A DNA stretch of 10,255 bases from JABWCE01 sp964355045 (GCA_964355045.1 CAYHCM010000127.1:1-10255), one strand, 5' to 3'. Counted from the first letter of the stretch, positions 1-7,065 are shown. The notes: generated by a model not told the origin, from the letters alone. Numbers and translations: made by a program.

Positions 1-10
1 TAAGGTTTGA

Positions 11-30
11 GAAATTATTTTAATAATTTC
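11..30. terminator. Perfect AT-rich hairpin after the cytochrome gene
   Basis: GAAATTATT-TT-AATAATTTC is a perfect 9-bp inverted repeat that begins 8 nt past the stop codon of the last minus-strand gene. On the minus strand no U tract follows it. On the plus strand it is followed by CCG and six T residues. It could therefore end a converging plus-strand gene lying off the left edge, or act as a weak bidirectional terminator. Confidence 0.35.
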
Positions 31-37
31 CCGTTTT

Positions 38-472
38 TTATTTGGCGAATGTTCGAACGTAATTAACGATGTTCCAAAGATCCTCATCATCTGTAATTTT
101 TTTCTTGAATGAAGGCATATCATCGCGTCCTTCCTTTATTTTGTAAAAAAGTTCTCCATCTGTTTGACCATGAAATTCTTTCGTACTAAAGTCACCTGAA
201 GGGGTATCTAATTCTTTTGCTTTTGGTCCGTCACCTAAACCTTTGGAACCATGGCATGATTTGCAGTGTTTGGTATATAATACCTTACCTGCAGTTACAC
301 TTTCGGCTCCGGCTTTAGCCTGAGGGTTTTTCATTTTTTTTGAAGTTTCAGGTACCTTCCAGGGTTTCGGTTTATCATCCTGAGTTTTTGATTCGAACGA
401 CATGGTAATCCATCCAAGTACAAGCATCATTAATGCTACTGTTACTAATCTTTTGTTTGTTAGTGATTTCAT
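38..472 (-). CDS. Small class I c-type cytochrome, exported
   Basis: This encodes a 144-residue monoheme cytochrome c that probably works in the periplasm or at the outer face of the inner membrane. Residues 7-25 form a hydrophobic N-terminal segment. It has no lipobox Cys, so it is either a cleaved signal peptide or an uncleaved anchor. A Lys/Pro-rich linker follows to about residue 55. The heme-attachment motif CKSCH is at residues 70-74, followed by GSKGLGDGP, and the likely distal ligand is Met119 in DDMPSFK. The C-terminal helix DLWNIVNYVRTF is typical of the cytochrome_CBB3/class I fold. It is the last gene of the redox cluster and lies 149 bp downstream of its neighbour, so it may have its own promoter. 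By context it is an electron shuttle to or from the NrfD/FeS subunits. The fold is secure; the partner is inferred. Confidence 0.93.
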   Translation of the reverse strand: MKSLTNKRLVTVALMMLVLGWITMSFESKTQDDKPKPWKVPETSKKMKNPQAKAGAESVTAGKVLYTKHCKSCHGSKGLGDGPKAKELDTPSGDFSTKEFHGQTDGELFYKIKEGRDDMPSFKKKITDDEDLWNIVNYVRTFAK

Positions 473-621
473 ATTTATTCTTTTATTTTTATATTTTCTT
501 TGACTATCTTATATTTATTAATCCACAAATACTATGCCAATAAATGACTAATTATAGATTTATTGACATTTCACATTTAACTTATATTTTATTTCGTATT
601 TATGATGTTACCCATTAATTA

Positions 622-1566
622 TTATGGGGTTTTGCTAAGTCTTTTAATTTTTATTAATAAGTAAATCAGATAAAAAATAGTTCCCCAAATAACAACTATT
701 ATTATGACTGATGAAAAAACCAGAAGGAGAGGGGCATTGTCGCCCGGCGACCATAAAGTTCGCTTGCTTTCCGGATTTTTTTTCGGGAGTACCGACCATG
801 GAACATGTTGAGTAACTTCTACTGTACCATAGGTTTCATGGTCTTCTAATCTCGCCGCTAAGGTAATAGTTTTATTTGCATTCCCCGGAAGATCAAGGGG
901 AAGGTCACCTGAAATTTCTCCGTTTTCATCGGTAGTAGCTCCTTCTTCGCCAAAGGGAAGAAAATTAAATGACCTTTTAATGCAAAGCTTCAAATCAGCT
1001 TCAGGTACCGGAACGTATGCATTATCAACCCAGGCTGTCAAAAGGGCCGTTGCTGATTTTACGGAGTCTTCCCCTGAATACACAATAGTAATTTTAGCAT
1101 CTGTGATGATAATTTCCTCTTCAATATCTTCATATAACGGGTCGGAACCCATTTTGGCTATGAAGGTAAATTCATGCATACCGGAAGTTAATTTATTAAA
1201 ATTAGTTGGAAACTCAAATATGCCTTCTCCTTCTTTATTAATAAAAATATTGCTTATCCATCCAAATCCGGTAAGAGGATCATATTTTTTTACCTCATTC
1301 AAATAAAGATTTACAGGTGATTTTAGATTATCTACAGAAACTGTTTTTCCTTTTTCCTTCCTGTTAACCTGCACTTTTACGCTCTTAATTCCATTAGATA
1401 CTATATAACTTATATTCATGGAACAAGAAAGTTTAGAAGAACTTTCTTCTGTTTCCTGTGCATTTGCAGCATAGGTGCTAAGGATTAATGCAGAAATTAT
1501 AAGCGAAAAAAGAATTGTTCTTCCACCAAAAGTTTTTTTTATTAAATTAATAAAATTATTTTTCAT
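622..1566 (-). CDS. Unknown secreted beta-rich protein with C-terminal membrane anchor
   Basis: I do not recognise a named family. From the ATG at 1566 the product has 314 residues. Residues 1-36 form a signal peptide ending ANA-QE. A long, probably beta-rich region follows (about 45-270). A hydrophobic helix at about 279-305 has Lys/Arg after it, so the bulk should sit in the periplasm with a short cytoplasmic tail. Two Ig-like halves seem likely: about 45-160, and about 165-258, the latter containing TTDENGEISGDLPLDLPG, a turn pattern seen in carboxypeptidase-regulatory/Ig-like folds. There is no CXXCH or FeS motif. A GTG at 1569 is in frame, but the ATG is preferred. The ATG overlaps the end of the NrfD gene by 11 bp, which implies translational coupling. 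It is probably an accessory or assembly subunit of the NrfD complex, by inference. Confidence 0.85.
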   Translation of the reverse strand: MKNNFINLIKKTFGGRTILFSLIISALILSTYAANAQETEESSSKLSCSMNISYIVSNGIKSVKVQVNRKEKGKTVSVDNLKSPVNLYLNEVKKYDPLTGFGWISNIFINKEGEGIFEFPTNFNKLTSGMHEFTFIAKMGSDPLYEDIEEEIIITDAKITIVYSGEDSVKSATALLTAWVDNAYVPVPEADLKLCIKRSFNFLPFGEEGATTDENGEISGDLPLDLPGNANKTITLAARLEDHETYGTVEVTQHVPWSVLPKKNPESKRTLWSPGDNAPLLLVFSSVIIIVVIWGTIFYLIYLLIKIKRLSKTP

Positions 1567-2926
1567 CACCTTTATTTAAATGTTTGTAAATTGTTTCGTG
1601 AGAGATTCCTCTTTCTTCGGCTATTTCCCAAACTGATATTATTGGAAAATAGCGAACAAATAGGGTAATAATTAACAATGCTCCTGCCAGCGAACCTCCT
1701 GTAATAGCCCATTCCTGAAATGTTGGAGAATAATGTCGCCATGCCTCAGGAATTTCCTGAACGGGAAGAAAAGACATGGATGGAATAACTATCAGATATC
1801 TTTTAAACCATGCGCAAACAATTACAAGTACAGCCATTATAAAGATAGGTAGCGGTTTTCGGCCTCTTTTAAAAAGAAGAACCATTATGGGAAGTATCAT
1901 TCCGAAAAACTGAACAGACCAAAACATTGGGGCATAATAACCTGTGAACAGTTCATGAAGATGTTCGGCTTCCTCACCTTTCATTTTATAGGCCGGAATT
2001 AAATATTCATTGATTGAGAAATAAGCATACACCATAGCAAGAAGTACCATAAGTTTACCCATCCTGTCGAAATGAAGATCGGTTAGATATTTAGAGTAAC
2101 TGGGGTAAAAGCGGCGAAGGACGAACATTCCGGCTATTACACCTCCCGAACCTACCAGAAATGCTCCGGATACAAAATATGCTCCGAAGTTTGTACTATC
2201 CCATCCCGGGCGGTATGTACTTGCAAACAACCAGGACGTTACCGTATGTATGCAAAGTGCCACAGGAATAATAGTTACGGATAAAATAGTAACTGCTTTT
2301 TTCACAAGTTCGTATTGTTCGGGTTTATTTTTCCAACCCAATGAAAGCCATTTATACATCCATTTCTGCCACTTTGGTAATCCTTTAAGGTGATCGCGGC
2401 AAAATGAAATGCCGGGAAGAAGTGGAAAATAAAGGAGCAATAAGCTTAGAGTCATATATGTGGAAACTACCATAACATCCCAGATAATGGGGGATTGGAT
2501 TCGTCCGTGAAGAATCATATTATAGATTCTGTCGGGCCGGCCCATGTCAACAATGATAATTAAACCTGCAAAGGTAATTGCAGCTACTGCTATTACTTCC
2601 GAAATCCGGGTTAGCGGAGCCCTCCATTTAATATTTAACAAATAGAGGATGGCCGTTATTAAAGAACCCACAAGGCTTATTGCCACAAAAAATACAAAAT
2701 TGGAAATATAGATTCCCCAAAACACAAAATCTCTCATCCCGGTTATTATCAGCCCACTTCGAAGTTGATTAATATAACAAAATACACCTGTAAGAAATAC
2801 AACACACAGCAAGGCTGTCCATGATTTACCTACTATTCCGAATTTTTTCGGCAACAGGTCTTCGTTGTACTCATGCAACATTTTTATTGCATCTGTTTCA
2901 TTTATTTCATTTTTATTTTCTATCAT
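1556..2926 (-). CDS. NrfD/PsrC-family quinone-interacting membrane subunit
   Basis: This encodes a 456-residue polytopic inner-membrane protein with about ten hydrophobic helices, at roughly residues 35-55, 67-97, 108-128, 146-171, 208-235, 253-271, 291-311, 332-352, 361-383 and 409-430. That matches the NrfD/PsrC/ActC superfamily, which binds menaquinol or menaquinone and passes electrons to a periplasmic FeS partner. Family-like features are FVFWGIYISNFVFF in helix 2, the VDMGRP loop after helix 3, SPIIWD before helix 4, and HTVTSWLFAS followed by PGW after helix 5. The pattern and length are closer to ActC-type long NrfD proteins than to short NrfD. The gene lies directly downstream of the ferredoxin gene, the standard pairing, and its end overlaps the next gene. 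The usual molybdopterin partner is not encoded in this window. The family is secure; the redox direction is unknown. Confidence 0.93.
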   Translation of the reverse strand: MIENKNEINETDAIKMLHEYNEDLLPKKFGIVGKSWTALLCVVFLTGVFCYINQLRSGLIITGMRDFVFWGIYISNFVFFVAISLVGSLITAILYLLNIKWRAPLTRISEVIAVAAITFAGLIIIVDMGRPDRIYNMILHGRIQSPIIWDVMVVSTYMTLSLLLLYFPLLPGISFCRDHLKGLPKWQKWMYKWLSLGWKNKPEQYELVKKAVTILSVTIIPVALCIHTVTSWLFASTYRPGWDSTNFGAYFVSGAFLVGSGGVIAGMFVLRRFYPSYSKYLTDLHFDRMGKLMVLLAMVYAYFSINEYLIPAYKMKGEEAEHLHELFTGYYAPMFWSVQFFGMILPIMVLLFKRGRKPLPIFIMAVLVIVCAWFKRYLIVIPSMSFLPVQEIPEAWRHYSPTFQEWAITGGSLAGALLIITLFVRYFPIISVWEIAEERGISHETIYKHLNKGDEK

Positions 2927-2950
2927 AATAAATTAAATAATTCTTTGTTA

Positions 2951-3010
2951 AAAAGGAAATGTTGATGGTATTCATTTTTTATAGAATTTTAATCAGAAAC
3001 AATTCCTTTT
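2951..3010. repeat. Inverted repeat between ferredoxin and NrfD genes
   Basis: Arms 2951-2963 (AAAAGGAAATGTT) and 2998-3010 (AACAATTCCTTTT) are complementary at 12 of 13 positions and enclose a 34-nt AT-rich loop. The stem fills most of the 89-bp spacer and begins 5 nt after the ferredoxin stop codon. No U tract follows on the minus strand. It is more likely an intercistronic mRNA-stabilising or processing stem than a full terminator. The pairing is seen directly; the role is inferred. Confidence 0.4.
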
Positions 3011-3015
3011 GAATT

Positions 3016-3963
3016 TTACTCTTCTACTACCATTTTTCCTGTACCGGGTTCAGCATCTTCAAATGGAAATGATCGGTTGGCGGCGGGCAAATAATATACA
3101 CTTGGCTCAGTTCCCAGTATTTCATTCAATCTATACCCCCCTTTGTCTTTCATTAATTGGCTGAAACGTACGGTTTCGATTCCGTTGCTAACGGTATCCT
3201 CATTTAAATCGCCCATATAAAACACACCATTCGGGCAGGCTGTTACACAATGAGGAAGTTTTCCTTGTCTTAGTAAATCAGGACAGAAATCACATTTTTC
3301 TACGGTTCCTATTTTTTGAGGAACACCTGTTTCAGGTGAGTAGGTTTCTCCGGTTGATTTGGAAAGATATTTTGGTTCCTCCCAATTAAATGAACGGGTG
3401 GAATAAGGGCATGCTGCCATACAAAACCGGCAACCTATACATCGTTCGTTGTCCACCAGTACTATTCCGTCATCTCTTTTATAGGTGGCACTTACCGGGC
3501 AAACTTTTACGCATGGGGGTTTATCGCAATGCAAGCAAGGTTTGGGCATCCAATAAGGGGCGGTTTCAGGTGCATCATGCATTTTGAAAACTTTTAACCA
3601 CACATTCATTCCTGAAAGGTGATGATATTTTTGGCATGAATCTTGGCATTTAAGAGCATGTTTGCATTGTGCTAAATCTATCACCATTACAAATTTTTTG
3701 CCCGGTATTCCTATTCGTGCTTCGTCGGGGGTTACACCGCAACAACGATGATCCTTCAGATCAGAAGAATTTACTTCCACAAGTTTTCCGTCAGCGGTAA
3801 GTACTTGCTCTTTTTCTCCCGAATCTTTATCATCAGAAAATACCTTTTGTAAACCACCGCCAACAACGGTTACACCGGCAGCCAGCAATCCTAATTTAAG
3901 AAAATCTCTTCTTCCGGATTGGTCACCTTCCAGTTTTTCTATTTCGTCTGATTTTTGTGACAT
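3016..3963 (-). CDS. Tat-exported four-cluster ferredoxin subunit, DmsB/PsrB/NrfC type
   Basis: This 315-residue protein is the electron-relay partner of the NrfD subunit. Residues 17-40 form a twin-arginine signal (GRRDFLKLGLLAAG), so the folded FeS protein acts on the periplasmic side. Cysteine sets are: site II C143-X2-C146-X4-C151-X3-C155; site III C175-X2-C178-X2-C181-X3-C185; site IV C224-X2-C227-X11-C239-X3-C243. Site I reads C100-X5-C106-X3-C110, with Ala103 where the second Cys of a canonical CXXCXXCXXXC set would stand. Site I may thus hold a 3Fe-4S cluster or use another ligand; an extra Cys pair lies at 74-75. The 72-residue C-terminal tail is longer than in minimal NrfC. The gene is followed by the NrfD gene after 89 bp. 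It could be the FeS subunit of an unseen molybdoenzyme, or a stand-alone quinone:cytochrome module. Confidence 0.94.
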   Translation of the reverse strand: MSQKSDEIEKLEGDQSGRRDFLKLGLLAAGVTVVGGGLQKVFSDDKDSGEKEQVLTADGKLVEVNSSDLKDHRCCGVTPDEARIGIPGKKFVMVIDLAQCKHALKCQDSCQKYHHLSGMNVWLKVFKMHDAPETAPYWMPKPCLHCDKPPCVKVCPVSATYKRDDGIVLVDNERCIGCRFCMAACPYSTRSFNWEEPKYLSKSTGETYSPETGVPQKIGTVEKCDFCPDLLRQGKLPHCVTACPNGVFYMGDLNEDTVSNGIETVRFSQLMKDKGGYRLNEILGTEPSVYYLPAANRSFPFEDAEPGTGKMVVEE

Positions 3964-4035
3964 AATTTTAAAATTTTATGAGTTTAACTTTTAATTTGTT
4001 TTTTTTACAAGACTTTTTATAAGAAGTATTTATTT

Positions 4036-4956
4036 TTAATAATTCCAGAGCCTTGTTACATTAAAGCCAATAACTACATCCTTTTTTGTAAAATCATTGG
4101 AGTTATATAAAATATTATATTGGTTAATAATGGATTCATATGTGCCAACAAAAACCTGAAACACATGCGATCCGGTTGAAGCTTCCAACCCGATACTAAG
4201 ATTTGGTTTTACAATAATTGGTTTTTCTCCCTTTCGGTTATCGTCCTGGGTTGTCAGGTTATAATCGTATTCAAAAAGCACGGCTGATGCATCTCCTATT
4301 TTATATCTTCCATTAACCGATAAACCAATATTTCCATGAACAACAAATGAATCTACCATATTGAAATGAGAATAGCTGGGAGCTACCTGCAACGAAAATT
4401 TGTCGGTGAATTTTCGGGCAAAAATTATTTGATTGAAATAGGAAAGTCTGTTGGTAGTTTTTGGAAAAGCATCTTTTCTAACATCAATGGCTGCCTCACC
4501 AAAGTAAACAATACTTAGAGGAATTCTGCCGGATCGGGTTTGGCTTAGTATTGAATATTTCCATGAAAAATCCTGAAGTTTATTGTTTTTAGTAGTTCCA
4601 ATGCCAAGCTGAAGTTTATCGGTGAATGTATAATTAAAACCTATCCTGATATTGGATGGAGCATATAATCCCAACAAATCAAATTCCTCACTGTTCAATT
4701 TTCCAAAACGGTGTTGGATAATAAATTCAAGCGTATTTTTTGTAGGAATTTTTATTGTTTGATTGTTCAACAAATAACCACATTCAAATGGATCCTTAAC
4801 CGGTTTGTCCTTTTTAGGTTTTTCATCAGGAACCACGGCTGTGGTATCATCCTGCTGAGCAAACGACGAGAATGCAAATAGTTGCAATAGAATAGTCAAA
4901 GTCAAGACTTTTTTGAAAAAATTTCGTTTCATAATATGTTTAAAAGAGTTCTTCAT
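4036..4956 (-). CDS. DUF5777-like outer-membrane beta-barrel protein
   Basis: The 306-residue product has a signal peptide ending at about residue 33 (SFA-QQDD), a Lys/Asp/Pro-rich linker, then a domain from about residue 57 to the end made of alternating amphipathic strands. It ends in RLWNY, with an aromatic last residue as is usual for outer-membrane barrels. The pattern KNTLEFIIQHRFGKLNSEEF, then LLGLYAPSNIRIGFNYTFTD, and the late GSHVFQVFVG fit the DUF5777 barrel family of Bacteroidota as I remember it; its biochemical role is not established. An in-frame Met at codon 9 (start 4932) gives a more conventional signal peptide and may be the true start. It lies 28 bp after the CX4CH lipoprotein gene and 72 bp before the ferredoxin gene. 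By context it may be a barrel through or near which the heme lipoproteins contact the exterior. Confidence 0.85.
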   Translation of the reverse strand: MKNSFKHIMKRNFFKKVLTLTILLQLFAFSSFAQQDDTTAVVPDEKPKKDKPVKDPFECGYLLNNQTIKIPTKNTLEFIIQHRFGKLNSEEFDLLGLYAPSNIRIGFNYTFTDKLQLGIGTTKNNKLQDFSWKYSILSQTRSGRIPLSIVYFGEAAIDVRKDAFPKTTNRLSYFNQIIFARKFTDKFSLQVAPSYSHFNMVDSFVVHGNIGLSVNGRYKIGDASAVLFEYDYNLTTQDDNRKGEKPIIVKPNLSIGLEASTGSHVFQVFVGTYESIINQYNILYNSNDFTKKDVVIGFNVTRLWNY

Positions 4957-4984
4957 TGTGGGTTATATTTTTATTTTAAATTAT

Positions 4985-5350
4985 TCAATTATCTTTTGCT
5001 CCCTGAGTAATCCAGGCCTCAAATTTATTTATATCGCCTTGGGGCAATTTGCCTTTGGGCATATCTTTATTAAGTCGTATCATTAATGTGCTTGCTGAAG
5101 GTTTAATTGTATCAATATATCCTCCTTCAGTAAGTGCTGAATACGACTTGTCCTTTAAAAGATTAGGTTGATAGCTTTTATCGTGACAGCCGCTTTTGGC
5201 ACATTCTGAAGTAAGTATGGGTTGTAAATCATTCGAAAAACTTACTGCTGCTGAAGGATCAAATGCAGGGGTAGCACGAAATTCTTTTTGACAAGCAGAA
5301 ATTATTCCTGAAATAACTCCTATAAAAAATATTAGTTTAAATACTTTCAT
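4985..5350 (-). CDS. Monoheme c-type cytochrome lipoprotein with CX4CH motif
   Basis: This is a 121-residue lipoprotein. The signal peptide ends in the lipobox IISAC with Cys20 as the lipidation site, followed by QKE. The mature part has FSNDLQPILTSEC and the heme motif C50-AKSG-C55-H56. This is a four-residue spacing (CX4CH) rather than CXXCH, and it recurs in small Bacteroidota and planctomycete-type cytochrome domains. Met97 in KDMPKGKLP is the candidate distal ligand, and the helix INKFEAWITQGAK closes the domain. It lies 149 bp after the diheme lipoprotein gene and 28 bp before the barrel gene. It is probably anchored in the outer membrane, where it could relay electrons to or from the barrel-associated partners. 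The heme protein call is good; the exact localisation is inferred. Confidence 0.88.
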   Translation of the reverse strand: MKVFKLIFFIGVISGIISACQKEFRATPAFDPSAAVSFSNDLQPILTSECAKSGCHDKSYQPNLLKDKSYSALTEGGYIDTIKPSASTLMIRLNKDMPKGKLPQGDINKFEAWITQGAKDN

Positions 5351-5435
5351 ATGATAATTAGTTTATATTTATTTTTAATTAAAGGTATTATCGAATCTCC
5401 GATTTGTAATTTATATTTATTTTTTTACTTAGGTC

Positions 5436-5491
5436 ATATGGAATGCCCATATTTAACTCTGGTTTGTGTGAATTTTGTTCTGATGGGCATT
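5436..5491. repeat. Two competing hairpins in the 149-bp intercistronic spacer
   Basis: A long-range stem pairs AATGCCCAT (5442-5450) with ATGGGCATT (5483-5491) across 32 nt. A local stem pairs ATATGG (5436-5441) with CCATAT (5447-5452). The two share bases 5442-5452 and cannot form together. They sit between the diheme and monoheme lipoprotein genes. Neither is followed by a U tract on the minus strand. A regulatory or mRNA-processing role is possible, but only the pairing is seen. Confidence 0.3.
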
Positions 5492-5499
5492 TCATTTCT

Positions 5500-6864
5500 T
5501 TATTTAAAAGTAAGAATTTGTTTTAGTGACCCTATGTGGTTTTTCCCATCGTTATCCATGAGTGCTAATCCAAATGGAAATGATTTTCCTTTTGGTAATA
5601 AAAACTGGGCATCATCTGAATTTCCCGTTGCTAAATCACGAACCAACAATACTTTGTATAATGTATGAGGTGCAGCGGTGTTAACCTTAGTTCGTCCAAC
5701 ATTCGAAACTGACCATACATTGGCATTGCTTCCGGTTGGGGTGGTAAGATAATAACCTGGTATGGAGCCAAACCCTTTAATATATGCTATTAAATCATCA
5801 TAGTCGGCGGCCGGAACCTGAGCCCAATATGAATATCCTGTATGCAAATCTGAATTACCTGAATAGGTGTTTATCATTGCTCTTGAATATTTTCCGGCAA
5901 ATCCTGTGGAGGCAAATGCCGTTCCCTCGCCTGTAGGGCCATCTCCTTCGCCTTTTTCACCATGACAATGGCCGCATCCATAGGTTGCATTATGGTAAAC
6001 TTTTTCACCTTTAATAATATCACCAAGGAAAGCAGTTTTGTTTAATAAGAAAAATGCCGGATCCAAATTCGTTGATTTTCCGTCGGGACGAATATGGGTT
6101 TGTTCTACACCATTCCATTCATAGGCCGGCCCTGAACGTGGATTATTTGCAGAGGTTTTATTTTTTACAGCCATTGGTGTACCGGCATCATTTACGAAAC
6201 CGTTAACACCATCAGTAACCATATCTTTGGCATAGCCCAATGGTTCTGAAATAGCTAAATCCCAATTCCAAATATCAACAGAACCTGTTGCGGGTTGCAT
6301 TTTATTTTGATGGCATGAGGCGGCACATCCTTTATCAGAAAAAGTACCTGCCGCACTTGAGGCATTTGCAATCTCAAAGGCTAAAGATACCTTATCGCTG
6401 TTTCCCTGTGAAGTCCAACCTCCGCTTGTATCGCTTTTTAAAGGATCAAGAGGGCCATTAAGAAAAGAAGCTTCAAAAGCAGGACTGATATCGGAATCAA
6501 TCCATTCGAGATAAATATATAATTTGGTGGCATCGTATGCAGCCTTCATTACCACTTTTGGGTCGGTTCCGCCATTAAATGATAAATATCCGTTATAGGT
6601 TCCGGTCATGTTAAGAAGACCATCGCCATAAAGCATATTCTTGTTAAGATCAATAACCGGAACTTTAAGAAAATCTGCGGCTTTCCAAAACGGATCGTTG
6701 AGTGAAAGGGGTGGGGTGATAGCGAAAGTTGCTTCGAGGGTGGTTGTTTCCTTAGCAACTTTTGGTGCCGGTGGCTGAGGAAAATATTCTTTTTGGCAGG
6801 ATGTCGCAATCAATAATACTAAAGTTGCTATTATAAGTGCTTTGTGTTGAAAAAAGATTTTCAT
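5500..6864 (-). CDS. Diheme lipoprotein: ethylbenzene-dehydrogenase-like heme domain with cytochrome c module
   Basis: From the ATG at 6864 this is a 454-residue lipoprotein (lipobox LIATSC, Cys23, then QKE). An in-frame ATG at 6891 would add nine Asn/Lys-rich residues and is less likely. Residues about 45-215 resemble the EB_dh heme-binding domain: LYIYLEW, then CAASCH at 180-185 (CX3CH spacing), then SVDIWNWDLA. Residues about 283-365 form a class I cytochrome c module with CGHCH at 297-301 and GEKGEGDGP. The C-terminus (LYKVLLVRDL to the end, including SFPFGLALMDNDG) looks like the last strands of the EB_dh domain, so the cytochrome appears inserted into it. No Met occupies the usual distal-ligand region before the final helix of the module. 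The gene opens the redox cluster. It is probably an outer-membrane electron carrier rather than a catalytic subunit. Confidence 0.88.
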   Translation of the reverse strand: MKIFFQHKALIIATLVLLIATSCQKEYFPQPPAPKVAKETTTLEATFAITPPLSLNDPFWKAADFLKVPVIDLNKNMLYGDGLLNMTGTYNGYLSFNGGTDPKVVMKAAYDATKLYIYLEWIDSDISPAFEASFLNGPLDPLKSDTSGGWTSQGNSDKVSLAFEIANASSAAGTFSDKGCAASCHQNKMQPATGSVDIWNWDLAISEPLGYAKDMVTDGVNGFVNDAGTPMAVKNKTSANNPRSGPAYEWNGVEQTHIRPDGKSTNLDPAFFLLNKTAFLGDIIKGEKVYHNATYGCGHCHGEKGEGDGPTGEGTAFASTGFAGKYSRAMINTYSGNSDLHTGYSYWAQVPAADYDDLIAYIKGFGSIPGYYLTTPTGSNANVWSVSNVGRTKVNTAAPHTLYKVLLVRDLATGNSDDAQFLLPKGKSFPFGLALMDNDGKNHIGSLKQILTFK

Positions 6865-6955
6865 ATTATTATTTTTATTTTTTTGATTCATTAATTTTTT
6901 AAGCCATCCGTTTATTTTTTTATTGAATTATCAAGCACACATCCTCTTTCATTAT

Positions 6956-6988
6956 GCAGGGTGGTGTTTTTTTTAACATCCACCCTGC
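6956..6988 (-). terminator. CAGGGTGG/CCACCCTG hairpin after cassette copy A
   Basis: Arms GCAGGGTGG (6956-6964) and CCACCCTGC (6980-6988) form a perfect 9-bp stem. The pairing can extend inward by TGTT/AACA with one bulge. It lies about 78 nt past the end of the 121-residue lipoprotein gene and repeats the stem found after cassette copy B. On the minus strand the following bases (ATAATGAAAG) are not U-rich, so it may terminate poorly and let some transcription into the redox cluster. A degenerate direct repeat, TTAACATCCACCCTG (6973-6987) against TTAACATCTATCCTG (7006-7020), adjoins it. Confidence 0.45.
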
Positions 6989-7065
6989 TATTTATTTTAA
7001 TTTTGTTAACATCTATCCTGATAAAAAGCACCTGTGAAAAGTGATTTTTATTATTGGGTGAATGT

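Noticed and set aside
526..534. TAGTATTTG on the minus strand, about 55 nt upstream of the small cytochrome gene, considered as a Bacteroidota -7 box
   Set aside because: The spacing within the box is three bases rather than two, and no TTTG-like -33 element stands at the right distance.
980..1306. Plus-strand open frame of 108 codons
   Set aside because: It lies wholly inside the anchored Ig-like gene on the opposite strand, and its translation shows no domain or signal.
3390..3587. Plus-strand open frame of 65 codons
   Set aside because: It is antisense to the Cys-rich core of the ferredoxin gene, whose four cluster motifs make the minus strand certain.
5351..5668. Plus-strand open frame of 105 codons beginning in the 149-bp spacer
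   Set aside because: It runs antisense into the 3' end of the diheme lipoprotein gene. The hydrophobic start comes from AT-rich spacer, and no plus-strand gene or promoter supports it.
6606..6809. Minus-strand open frame of 67 codons
   Set aside because: It is an out-of-frame shadow within the N-terminal part of the diheme lipoprotein gene.
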